In this document: one piece after another, positions 1 through 8,326 of the stretch
How the letters are laid out: the number at the start of each line of letters is the position of its first letter
Position numbering within the stretch: position 1 is the stretch's first letter
NCBI GenBank assembly: GCA_902617895.1
Contig: CACMYJ010000001.1
Span: 1 to 37,500 of the forward strand
Reading direction: 5' to 3'
Length of the DNA stretch: 37,500 nucleotides
Source: an uncultured Pelagibacteraceae bacterium
GTDB lineage: Bacteria > Pseudomonadota > Alphaproteobacteria > Pelagibacterales > Pelagibacteraceae
The notes under the pieces: generated by a model
The model's database searches: none
What the model was told of the DNA's origin: nothing
The model's input: only the letters and a program-made list of their open reading frames with translations
Made by a program: the position numbers and the translations under genes

Positions 1-1164
1 CTAAATATTATTATTTATGGAATGATTTTAAATTCTTTAAGAAAGGAATTAATACTAAAATATTTTTTTATTACATTAGTGTTTTATCTTTTTATTATTT
101 CAATTCTTTTCTTTGTTAGTTTATTAATTGGCAAAACAAGTTTTATTTCAATTTTTGATTTAAGAGCAATTAATATTTTGCAATTTGATTTTAATTTATT
201 AAATAACTCAACTCCAAGAACGACAGGTTTTGCGAGAATTCTAGTTTTTTTATTTTTAATACTTTATTATTTTAATACAAAAAAAGACTCTTCAAATCTT
301 AAGATACTTATGTTTGTAATCTCTTTTTTAATTTTATCTTTATCATCAAGATTCTCAGTTGGTAGTCTAATAATATCTTTAATTTTATTTAATTTATTCT
401 TTCACGGAATAAACTTTAAAAAATTATTCAAAGACAGTATTTATTATCTACTAATACCCTTCTTTGTGTTAATATTTTTTCAGACCTCAACAGAATATTA
501 TTTTAATAATTTAAAACACAAACAAATAATTTTTTCTAATAATAATGAAATTCAAGAAAAAAATATTTTGGAAAAAAATATTATAGAAAAAAATATTATA
601 GAAAAAAATATTGATATTGATGAGGATAAAAAGATTAAAAAAAGCGAAATACTAAATACTGAAAAGAATAAAATAACAAAAATTCTTAATAAAAAATTTT
701 TTGATAATAGAATAGTTAGACTTAAAAATCCAAATACCTTCAAAACTGACAAGAATAAAAAGACACTTTCTGATGATATTACAACTGGTAGGGTAAATTA
801 TTGGAGTTTTGTAATCGATGATTTTAAAAAAAGTACTAAAAAATTTAAATACGGGCATGGAATTCTTGCTGATAAAAAAAAATGGGGCATTTCTATTTCA
901 AATTCATTTTTCTATTCTTTATATTCTAATGGTTTAATTGGAGTATTAATATATATTTTTATTTTACTATATTTTTTGAGTAAATTTTTGCATTTTCTAT
1001 TTTTTCAAGACAATAAATCAAAATTAGATTTTCTAGTTTATATTTGTTTATTGATACTTTTTTTAAGAGGTTTGGTAGAAAATAGTTTTTTATCTCAAAG
1101 TATGGATTTATTAATCTTGATTTATTTAAATCAAACACTTCATAACAAATCTAAAGCTTTTTAA
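1..1164 (+). CDS. O-antigen polymerase/ligase-like membrane protein (Wzy/WaaL type), 5'-truncated
   Basis: The frame is open from the first base of the window, so the start lies upstream; the first in-frame ATG is at 22. Numbered from that ATG, hydrophobic segments lie near residues 14-37, 70-85, 93-125 and 135-152. A long hydrophilic loop follows (about 160-300), then further membrane segments to the C-terminus. This layout, with a TTGR..YW stretch in the loop and a following HG..A...., is typical of Wzy polymerases and WaaL ligases, which join lipid-linked glycan units at the periplasmic face of the inner membrane. The loop carries four in-frame five-residue repeats (residues 179-198). Its 3' end overlaps the convergent gene at 1151-1807 by 14 bp. 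Wzy and WaaL cannot be told apart from sequence alone. Confidence 0.72.
   Translation, partial: LNIIIYGMILNSLRKELILKYFFITLVFYLFIISILFFVSLLIGKTSFISIFDLRAINILQFDFNLLNNSTPRTTGFARILVFLFLILYYFNTKKDSSNLKILMFVISFLILSLSSRFSVGSLIISLILFNLFFHGINFKKLFKDSIYYLLIPFFVLIFFQTSTEYYFNNLKHKQIIFSNNNEIQEKNILEKNIIEKNIIEKNIDIDEDKKIKKSEILNTEKNKITKILNKKFFDNRIVRLKNPNTFKTDKNKKTLSDDITTGRVNYWSFVIDDFKKSTKKFKYGHGILADKKKWGISISNSFFYSLYSNGLIGVLIYIFILLYFLSKFLHFLFFQDNKSKLDFLVYICLLILFLRGLVENSFLSQSMDLLILIYLNQTLHNKSKAF
556..615 (+). repeat. Four tandem 15-bp repeats inside the Wzy-like gene
   Basis: Four adjacent 15-bp units (556-570, 571-585, 586-600, 601-615) share the core gaaaaaaatatt. They encode EKNIL, EKNII, EKNII and EKNID in the hydrophilic loop. 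Units two and three are identical. The unit length is a multiple of three, so copy-number change would keep the reading frame. Confidence 0.95.
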
Positions 1165-1807
1165 ATTTTAAATTCGCAGATTTAAATATGATTTTAAAAT
1201 TAAAGTTTATAAATGTTTTAATTAGTCTTAAAATTCTTCTAAATGTATCTGTTCTTAATCTCCAAATAAACTCTAAGCCCATAGATTTCAAAAACTTTGG
1301 ACATTCTTGGATAAATCCTGACGCTATATCAAGACCACCTCCTATACATATAATCTTAAAAAATTTGTTTTGTTCTGATATTTTTTGAGCCAATAACTCT
1401 TGCTTGGGTGTTGGTAAAGTAATTAAGCATATACTTTTTTTTTTTAATCGAATTGATAAATTCTGTATGGATTTTTCATCAATAAGTGGAATTTTTATAT
1501 GTATAATTTTTATTTTAAATTTTTTTTTTAAGTAATTTTTGCTAATTTTTCCCAAATTTCCCACAACTATTAATTCGTTAATTGAGTTTTTCAGTTTTAA
1601 TTGATTTATCAACTGACTTCCTGGGATTTTTTTTGAAACTATAAATAATTTTGAAAATATACCATCTGGCCAAACAACTAAATTATGAGAAAATTCTATT
1701 TTTTTATCAAAATAATAACTTAAAAAAGCTAAGTTTAGTGCACTGAGTATAAATTTTTCTTTTTTAAAAATATTATTTGGTTTATCTATATATCTAATAG
1801 TTTTCAT
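1151..1807 (-). CDS. WecG/TagA/CpsF-family glycosyltransferase (GT26)
   Basis: This 218-residue protein shows the family signatures in order: WPDGI (46-50, the family's aDGiG loop), PTPKQE (132-137, usually GxPKQE), GGGLDIASG (156-164) and GLEFIWRLRTDTFRR (177-191). GT26 enzymes transfer N-acetylmannosaminuronic acid, ManNAc or glucose to lipid-linked sugars at the inner membrane. The acceptor and donor here are unknown. The protein is slightly shorter than the usual 240 or so residues, mainly at the N-terminus. The ATG at 1807 is divergent from the gene at 1866, with 58 bp between them that could hold promoters for both. The 3' end overlaps the convergent Wzy-like gene by 14 bp. The UDP-HexNAc dehydrogenase at 13108-14379 could supply a HexNAc-uronate donor (inference). 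Confidence 0.88.
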   Translation of the reverse strand: MKTIRYIDKPNNIFKKEKFILSALNLAFLSYYFDKKIEFSHNLVVWPDGIFSKLFIVSKKIPGSQLINQLKLKNSINELIVVGNLGKISKNYLKKKFKIKIIHIKIPLIDEKSIQNLSIRLKKKSICLITLPTPKQELLAQKISEQNKFFKIICIGGGLDIASGFIQECPKFLKSMGLEFIWRLRTDTFRRILRLIKTFINFNFKIIFKSANLKFKKL

Positions 1808-1865
1808 TTAAAATTTTATGATAGGTTTACCTTTTTTATATTTAAATTAAAACTTAATCTTATAT

Positions 1866-3731
1866 ATGAGTAATAAACTAAAATTCTCTATAGTTACCAC
1901 CTGCAAAAATAGTGAAGATTATATTGAGGAAACTGTATATTCTGTGATTAATCAAAAAATTTTTCAACAAGATAAAGCGGAGTTAGAATATTTTATAATA
2001 GATGGAGCATCTAATGATCAAACACTAAATATACTCGAAAAAATAAAAGTAAATCATAAAAATATTCATATAATTTCTGAGCCAGATAATGGAATGTATG
2101 AAGGATTAACAAAAGGTTTTAATAAAATTTCTGGAGATATTGTTGCATATATTAATGCAGGAGACTTTTATAATCTAACAGCATTTAACATTGTGGCAAA
2201 TGTTTTTGAACACAATAACCATATTAAATGGTTAACAGGTGAGAAATTTTTATACAATAATGAGTCTGAAATTATTAATAGCTATATACCATACAAGTAT
2301 AGATCTAATTTAATACAATCAGCAGTTTACGGTAAATATCTTCCATTTATACAACAAGAATCTACATTTTGGAAAAAAGAAATAATGAGTGAGGTAGATT
2401 TAGATCAATTAAAAAAATTTAAACTTGCTGGTGACTACTATATTTGGAATTGTTTTTCAAAAAAATATCAAATTTATATTTTAAAATCTTACTTAGCCGG
2501 ATTTAAATATCATCCAAATCAAATAAGTTTCAAAGATAACTTATTTAAAGAGCCCTATTTTAATGAAACAAAATTCTTCAAAAAAAAAATTGGAATTAAG
2601 GAAATAATTTATATTATTTTGGATGGACCAGGTTGGCTTTTGCTCACATTGACTAGAAAACTTAATTTTTCAAGACAATTTTATTTTGATACTATTGAAA
2701 ATAGATGGACTTCTGCACAAAACCAATCATCAAAATTTATATATGCATGGGCAACAGATTTTTCATCAAATACAGGTGAAGGTCTCTTAGCAAGAAAATA
2801 TTTAGAAAATACAGAGGAGAATTATTATATATTTAATACAAATCAAAGATTTGCATATAAAAATAATAAATTTTTTCCAAATACAGCTGACGAGAAAGGT
2901 CAAATTAATTTTAATTTTTTTAAAAGATATATTGTCCCTTTAATTGGTATTTTTTATTTATGGTATCATTTTTTAAAAGGTAAAAAAGTTGCTTATCTTA
3001 ACTTTCTACCTTTATGGAATACACTTTTAATTGCTCTTTTACCCCCAGGAACAAAATTTGGACCTATAACTGGATCTATATTTAAAGATAAGGTTAACAA
3101 TTTTCAGAGTTTTATAAGAAAATTTATTGTGCCAATTTTATATTATATAAATGCAAGAATATTGTTATTGAGAAAAGTACCAACTTATATTTTTTCAACA
3201 AATTTAATGGAAAAATTCTTACCAAGTCAAATTTTGAAAAAAAGTAAATTTAATTTTGTTTACAATAACATAAATCTTAAAAAACAAATTCCATTAAAGC
3301 AAATTGATATGCTTATTTATTATCGTGACTATTTTACAAAATCAAACAATTTTTATAGAAATCTCATAAAAAAACTAGAAGAAGAAGAAAATATAAAAGT
3401 AAGATATATTGGTGATAAAATCAATAATTTAGATAAATATTACCAAGGAAGACTCTCTCATAAAGATACTTTAGATTTAATTGAAATCTCAAAATTTTCT
3501 ATAGTGTCTGAAGAAAATTTTTCTTCTTTATTTACTCTAGAATGTATGGAAAATCATTTAGATTTATTTGCAAGTAAAAAAGTGTCAATTCCAAAAAAAA
3601 TTTTAGAAACAAAAAAAATTCATATTATTGATTATGATGACGCAAATAATTCAATAAATTATATAATTGAAAAAATTAAATCTACATCTGAATTAGAAAA
3701 ATTTACAAATCAATCATTAAGTATTGATTAG
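1866..3731 (+). CDS. Two-domain glycosyltransferase: GT2 domain plus C-terminal GT-B-like domain
   Basis: The 621-residue protein begins with a GT-A domain of the WcaA/GT2 type (about 1-250): SIVTTCKNSEDYIEETVYSV near 8-27, IIDGASNDQT (44-53), SEPDNGMYEG (71-80) and NAGD (97-100). From about residue 285 a second, unrelated region starts with FIYAWATDFSSNTGEG. It ends with a segment around ISKFSIVSEENFSSLFTLECMEN that resembles the C-terminal donor half of GT-B enzymes. It is therefore probably a bifunctional cytoplasmic enzyme adding two successive sugars. The second assignment is by pattern only. It is one of few plus-strand genes here and converges on the gene at 3728-4906, sharing 4 bp with overlapping stop codons. 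Confidence 0.8.
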   Translation: MSNKLKFSIVTTCKNSEDYIEETVYSVINQKIFQQDKAELEYFIIDGASNDQTLNILEKIKVNHKNIHIISEPDNGMYEGLTKGFNKISGDIVAYINAGDFYNLTAFNIVANVFEHNNHIKWLTGEKFLYNNESEIINSYIPYKYRSNLIQSAVYGKYLPFIQQESTFWKKEIMSEVDLDQLKKFKLAGDYYIWNCFSKKYQIYILKSYLAGFKYHPNQISFKDNLFKEPYFNETKFFKKKIGIKEIIYIILDGPGWLLLTLTRKLNFSRQFYFDTIENRWTSAQNQSSKFIYAWATDFSSNTGEGLLARKYLENTEENYYIFNTNQRFAYKNNKFFPNTADEKGQINFNFFKRYIVPLIGIFYLWYHFLKGKKVAYLNFLPLWNTLLIALLPPGTKFGPITGSIFKDKVNNFQSFIRKFIVPILYYINARILLLRKVPTYIFSTNLMEKFLPSQILKKSKFNFVYNNINLKKQIPLKQIDMLIYYRDYFTKSNNFYRNLIKKLEEEENIKVRYIGDKINNLDKYYQGRLSHKDTLDLIEISKFSIVSEENFSSLFTLECMENHLDLFASKKVSIPKKILETKKIHIIDYDDANNSINYIIEKIKSTSELEKFTNQSLSID

Positions 3732-4906
3732 TTATTTATTATCTCTTGAAAAAAATTAAAGTATTCTTTTTTAATTCTATTTTCATCGATATGTTTTTTA
3801 AAATATTTATCTTTTGATATATTGTTAGATAACTTTTTACAGTTTTTTAAAACATAAGTGATACCTTGAGAAAAATCGTCTTTATTAAAAGGTTTTGCTA
3901 AATATCCGTTAAATTTATGCTTAATAACCTCGTTTACTCCTCCAATATCATATGCAACTACAGGTTTGTTACATGCTAAAGACTCTAAAACAACATTAGG
4001 TAAATTATCAGCTTTAGATGGAAACAAGAGAAAATCAGAGCAATTTATTATTTTAGCAACCTCATATTTTGAGTTAGTTAAATTTTTTGAGAAATAAGAA
4101 TGATTAATTTCAACTCTTTCTGTGTTTGAGCCCACTATAAACAATTCAAAGTTTTTTTTCTTAATTTTTTGTAAACTTTTTTGAAGTAAATCAAATCCTT
4201 TTCTTGGATCATTAATATGAGTTGCTGTGATAAATAAACCTATTTTTTTTCTTGTATTAATTTTTAATTTTTTTCTTATTTTTATTTGAGAAATTGGTTT
4301 AAATATTTTTTTATCTATTGGATAAGGGATAATTTTTATATTTTTAATATTAATTCTTTTATTTTGTCTGAGTTTTTTGGCCATCCATAAGCTCGGGCAA
4401 ACAAAATAATAATTTTTTTTTTTAAAAATAAATTCTTTTTTTTTAATAATAATTTTATTTAATATTCTAAAAAAAAAATTCCTCTTTTTTTTTAGATAAT
4501 TAAAATAATGCTCTCCTCCACTAAATAACCATTGATCATGAAGGATAAAAACTAAAGGTTTATTAATTTCTTTAATTTCATTAAGTGAAATTGTTTCAGA
4601 TCCTATCCAATTAAAATTAAAAATATCAAATTTTTTTTTTTGTTTCTTTGTAAAAAAAAATGAAGGTAGTAAGTTAAATGAAAAATCTTTTTCGTTGATA
4701 AGTTTTTTAAAAGGAATAAATAATACAGATCTTAATTTATTAAGGAAATTATTTCCAACTATTATTATTTTTTTATTTTTAGTTATCGAAAACCTTACAA
4801 AAAAGTATTTTTGTATTTTTTTTTGGTCTAATAAATTAAATATTTTCTTTGCAGATAAATCTGCTCCCCCTTTATGATCTGTATTTGAAATAAAGGCAAT
4901 TTTCAT
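3728..4906 (-). CDS. Glycosyltransferase family 4 (GT-B, retaining type)
   Basis: The 392-residue protein starts with the WcaC-like motif KIAFISNTDHKGGADLSA and has FILHDQWLFSGGEHY around 120-135. Near the C-terminus is the donor-site signature FPSKADNLPNVVLESLACNKPVVAYDIGG, which contains the E-x7-E-like region of GT4. Such enzymes act at the cytoplasmic face on lipid-linked oligosaccharides. It is a clear paralogue of the gene at 5664-6860, with shared GGA/HD.W..GxEHY/NLPNVxLExxAC patterns, and is separated from it only by a GT2 gene. It is the last gene of the long minus-strand array, 3 bp after the stop of its upstream neighbour. The sugar specificity cannot be read from the sequence. Confidence 0.9.
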   Translation of the reverse strand: MKIAFISNTDHKGGADLSAKKIFNLLDQKKIQKYFFVRFSITKNKKIIIVGNNFLNKLRSVLFIPFKKLINEKDFSFNLLPSFFFTKKQKKKFDIFNFNWIGSETISLNEIKEINKPLVFILHDQWLFSGGEHYFNYLKKKRNFFFRILNKIIIKKKEFIFKKKNYYFVCPSLWMAKKLRQNKRINIKNIKIIPYPIDKKIFKPISQIKIRKKLKINTRKKIGLFITATHINDPRKGFDLLQKSLQKIKKKNFELFIVGSNTERVEINHSYFSKNLTNSKYEVAKIINCSDFLLFPSKADNLPNVVLESLACNKPVVAYDIGGVNEVIKHKFNGYLAKPFNKDDFSQGITYVLKNCKKLSNNISKDKYFKKHIDENRIKKEYFNFFQEIINN

Positions 4907-4909
4907 TTG

Positions 4910-5701
4910 TTAAATCTTTTTACCTCGATATTTGTCGAATATTTTATTTATTACAGCTAAGTGTAAATTTCTGGATACTATCATCCCAAAAATTCTATAA
5001 ATAAAACTATTTGAGAATTTTAAATTTTCTTTATTTAAAATATCTATGAATTCATTATTCAAATCTTTCTTATTAGAAGATAATGCGTTGGGTAAAATTC
5101 TAAAACAACTTAAAAATTTATTTACATGTATTCCTCTAAAATTTTTTAGGCAATGTATAATTATCTCGTATTCAAAAGAATACTTATATTCATGTCTGAA
5201 ACCTTTAAAATTTTCTAAAACTTTTCTTGTAAAGAAAAATGATCCTGTAAAAATTTGATTAAAATAAAATATCTTTTTAATTTTATAGTTGGGAATATAT
5301 GAATAAAAACTTTTTATTACTTTATTTTCAGAGTCAATATTTAAAAAATTTGAATTTACAAAATCAAATTTTTTATTTATGTTTTGATTAACTATTTCTA
5401 ATGTTCTTGTAGACATATATATATCATCTGAATTTAGCCAACAAAAAATATCACCTGTAGCTAACTTTAATCCATTGTTCAGTGCCTCAGCGACTCCACT
5501 ATCTTTTTTTTGTAAGATTTTTATTCTATCATCTTCTTTAACCAAACTCCTAATTAGTTGGATCGTGTTATCTTTTGACTCATTGTCACAAACAATAATT
5601 TCCCAATTATTATAACTTTGAGACAAAACACTCTTAATACATTGTTCAATAAATTTTTCCGAATTAAAAGTTGGTATAATTATGCTTATTTTTTTTTTCA
5701 A
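4910..5701 (-). CDS. Glycosyltransferase family 2 (GT-A), TTG start
   Basis: The 263-residue GT-A protein has IIIPTFNSEKFIEQCIKSVL at the N-terminus, then IIVCDNESKDNT, the acceptor/metal region DSGVAEALNNGLKLATGD and the DXD-like LNSDD. The start codon is TTG at 5701: an in-frame TAA lies directly upstream, and the first beta-strand of the fold begins only five residues in, so a later start would destroy the fold. A run of ten A residues follows the start codon. The gene overlaps its upstream neighbour (5664-6860) by 38 bp in another frame, implying translational coupling. It is probably one step in assembling the same glycan as the two flanking GT4 enzymes. Confidence 0.9.
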   Translation of the reverse strand: MKKKISIIIPTFNSEKFIEQCIKSVLSQSYNNWEIIVCDNESKDNTIQLIRSLVKEDDRIKILQKKDSGVAEALNNGLKLATGDIFCWLNSDDIYMSTRTLEIVNQNINKKFDFVNSNFLNIDSENKVIKSFYSYIPNYKIKKIFYFNQIFTGSFFFTRKVLENFKGFRHEYKYSFEYEIIIHCLKNFRGIHVNKFLSCFRILPNALSSNKKDLNNEFIDILNKENLKFSNSFIYRIFGMIVSRNLHLAVINKIFDKYRGKKI

Positions 5702-6860
5702 TTAATGCCTCTTTGTAAAATTTTAAGTAATTTTTAGAAATTGTTGCATAGGAAAATTTATTAATACAAAAATTTCTTATAAATTTTTTCTTTTTAATTT
5801 CCCTATTTTTTTTAAGCCAATTACAAGTTTTTTGTAAATTTTCTAAATCAAATTTTTTTAAGACTTTTCCGTTGAACTTATCTTTAATTATTTCACTCAA
5901 CCCTGAATTACTAGAACTTATAATTGGCAATCCACAGGCCATGGCTTCTAAAGCAACATTTGGCAAGTTGTCTTGTTTTGATGGAATAATTAATGCATCA
6001 GAGGAATTATAAATTTTTCTTAACTTATTTTTATTGCTTACGTATCCTAAATTTATAAAGTTTTTTGGTAAATCTATACTAACACCGTCTGCACCAATTA
6101 TATGAATTTCGGCATCTAATTTTTTAAGCACCTCAAATATACTTAAAAGCCCTTTTCTAGGATCTTTATATGGATTTACAGCTACAAACAGTAATTTAAT
6201 TTTATTCTTTATTTTTATTGATCTAGTTATTTTCCAAAAAGACGTGTCTATTGGATTTCTTATAACCTTTATCTCTTTTTTTTTAAAATTTTTATTTTTC
6301 AAAACCTTCTTTTTCAACCAAAGGCTTGGAGAAATAACTTTGATATCAGTTTTAGAAAAATATTTTTGTTTATTAAATTCAATAAATTCAGAAAAATTTA
6401 TATATTTAAAAAATACACTTAATAAATTTTTTTTTTTTTCAATTTTATAATGCTCACTTCCAAGTATTGGCCACATATCGTGAAATGTCCAAAATAATAT
6501 TTTTTTAATTTTTGATATCTCTTTTAAAGATATCATTTCATTATTAATCCAATGTAAATTAATTATGTCATAAGATGAATTATTTATATATTCATGTATA
6601 TTTGAGGGAAGAATGTTGTATGAGTTTAATTCTTTATTTTTTGTAAAAATATCAAAAAATCTTACAAAATAATTTCTAAAATTTTCTCTAAAAATCAAGT
6701 TATTATATTTATATTTAATTATATTTTTTTCTTTACCCCTTTTTTTTATAACCAAAAAATCCACTTTTGTTCCTGCTAATAATTGGCTTTTGAAAATTCT
6801 ATAGGCTGCAACATTTGCTCCACCGTAATAATTTGAAAATGATAAATGTAAAATCTTCAT
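5664..6860 (-). CDS. Glycosyltransferase family 4 (GT-B, retaining type), WcaC-like
   Basis: The 398-residue protein starts KILHLSFSNYYGGANVAAYRIF, the N-terminal nucleotide-fold motif of WcaC-like GT4 enzymes. It continues with FHDMWPILGSEHY, then IIGADG near 240 and the donor site PSKQDNLPNVALEAMACGLPII. It is paralogous to 3728-4906. It begins with ATG overlapping the stop of the upstream gene (ATGA, 4 bp) and its tail overlaps the GT2 gene by 38 bp. The Cys residues often found after the GGCHY motif in this family are absent (GSEHY here). Substrates are unknown. Confidence 0.9.
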   Translation of the reverse strand: MKILHLSFSNYYGGANVAAYRIFKSQLLAGTKVDFLVIKKRGKEKNIIKYKYNNLIFRENFRNYFVRFFDIFTKNKELNSYNILPSNIHEYINNSSYDIINLHWINNEMISLKEISKIKKILFWTFHDMWPILGSEHYKIEKKKNLLSVFFKYINFSEFIEFNKQKYFSKTDIKVISPSLWLKKKVLKNKNFKKKEIKVIRNPIDTSFWKITRSIKIKNKIKLLFVAVNPYKDPRKGLLSIFEVLKKLDAEIHIIGADGVSIDLPKNFINLGYVSNKNKLRKIYNSSDALIIPSKQDNLPNVALEAMACGLPIISSSNSGLSEIIKDKFNGKVLKKFDLENLQKTCNWLKKNREIKKKKFIRNFCINKFSYATISKNYLKFYKEALIEKKNKHNYTNF

Positions 6861-8326
6861 CTTGAATATTTATTTATAACATTTGAATAAATTGTTTTTG
6901 ATTTTGATAAATTTTTTCCTAAATTGAATAAACTACTATAATTTTTAATTACTCCGTTTTTAGTTTTTCTATAATTATCGCTTATTATTTTAGGACTATC
7001 ATTTCTATAAGTATCTCTTCCACCTATCATATCTTTAATTCTTAATATTTTTTCTCTAAAATAGATTACATCTCTCGCAATATTCATGGTGTTTTTTGAT
7101 TGCTTAAAATCTCTGAAATCTCTTTTTAAAATCAAATTTTTATATTGGCCAATACTTGATGGATTAAATACAATATTTTTCTTAATTTTAAGAAGTGGAG
7201 AATAAGAAATAACTATTGGTTTCAGTCCATGAGCAACAGCCTCATACTGACTAGTTCCTGAAAATGTTACTATTTTTTTTGCATTTTTAAATATTTCATT
7301 ATTGCTATTTTTTGAATAATTTACAAAAATATTTTTTTTATTTAATTGAGAATTTTTATTCAATAAATTATTAAAAATTTTACTTTGATTTTCACCCCAT
7401 CTTTTATAAGACGGATGAAATCTAAATTCCCAGTTTTCTTCTGATTTACTAACTATTTTTAAAGTACGATCAATCCAATCAAAGTAGTCTACAAAAATTC
7501 TTTTTTTATCTATAGTATTAAATGGCGAGTCTCTAAATATATGTAAAAAAATAAAATTTTTTATAACTAAGGGTTTTGTTGAAAAATTAATAGATGCAAT
7601 TTTAGAGTCCTCATATGACCCTTTACCAGACATTCTTTTCAACCAATAATCATTTGAGTCAGTCTTGAAATTTTTATTTTTTCTTATGTAATTAAATTTT
7701 TCTAGATCTATTTCTCCCCAGTTCACGTCTTTTAATTTCTTCTGTTCATGTATATTAAATGATGCTTGAGTAAACACTTTTACATTATTAATCCTTAAAG
7801 AAGCAATTAGAGATCTTGATGCATAAACTGTATGACCTAAAAAAGCATATTTTAAATTATAATTACGGACTAGATTGTCTACTAAGTAAATTTTTTCTAA
7901 ACTTATAATTATAGAAATAAATTTAAAGTATAGTTTTTTTCTCAAGTTATTTTCATCAATATTTAAATTAACATAATCCCAAATTCCATGATTAATTTGA
8001 AATTGATACCAATTTTTATTTTTTTTGGTATTTATTAAATTGTTGAAATTTAATAACTTTAAGATTAATGTTTTAATATTAAGTAAAATATATTTAAAAA
8101 TTTTTAAACGCCTTACATATTTATTTTCGTCAAGATAAATAATATTATATTTTTTCAAAAAATCTTTAATATGAACTTCTTTTAAAATCTTTTTTGGAAG
8201 TTGTTTTTCAAAAATCAAATTTTTAATATTTTTATTTTGTAAAAAACCATCGATTATTGGCAATAGCCACAAAAATTGACTCTCGACAAAATCATCTGCA
8301 ACAAATAATATTTTTTTTTTATGCAT
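6857..8326 (-). CDS. Capsule-biosynthesis-like glycosyltransferase (KpsS/LipB-type GT-B fold, putative)
   Basis: This 489-residue protein has no signal peptide. Its N-terminus, KKKILFVADDFVESQFLW, fits a nucleotide-fold strand. Further in are WEFRFHPSYKRWGE and KKIVTFSGTSQYEAVAHGLKPIVISYS, which resemble the second Rossmann half of capsule-export/biosynthesis proteins such as KpsS and related GT-B enzymes (FSGTxxxEAxxxGKPV). It follows neuB-neuC-neuA and the 2-hydroxyacid dehydrogenase, overlapping the latter by 8 bp. It is therefore a candidate to transfer the CMP-activated nonulosonic acid, since no recognisable sialyltransferase is present (inference). The central 200 residues match no family I can name. 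Confidence 0.6.
   Translation of the reverse strand: MHKKKILFVADDFVESQFLWLLPIIDGFLQNKNIKNLIFEKQLPKKILKEVHIKDFLKKYNIIYLDENKYVRRLKIFKYILLNIKTLILKLLNFNNLINTKKNKNWYQFQINHGIWDYVNLNIDENNLRKKLYFKFISIIISLEKIYLVDNLVRNYNLKYAFLGHTVYASRSLIASLRINNVKVFTQASFNIHEQKKLKDVNWGEIDLEKFNYIRKNKNFKTDSNDYWLKRMSGKGSYEDSKIASINFSTKPLVIKNFIFLHIFRDSPFNTIDKKRIFVDYFDWIDRTLKIVSKSEENWEFRFHPSYKRWGENQSKIFNNLLNKNSQLNKKNIFVNYSKNSNNEIFKNAKKIVTFSGTSQYEAVAHGLKPIVISYSPLLKIKKNIVFNPSSIGQYKNLILKRDFRDFKQSKNTMNIARDVIYFREKILRIKDMIGGRDTYRNDSPKIISDNYRKTKNGVIKNYSSLFNLGKNLSKSKTIYSNVINKYSR

Noticed and set aside
4431..4500. Dense T-runs that could be read as terminators.
   Set aside because: They encode Lys/Phe-rich protein and no GC-containing stem precedes them; T-runs occur throughout the window.
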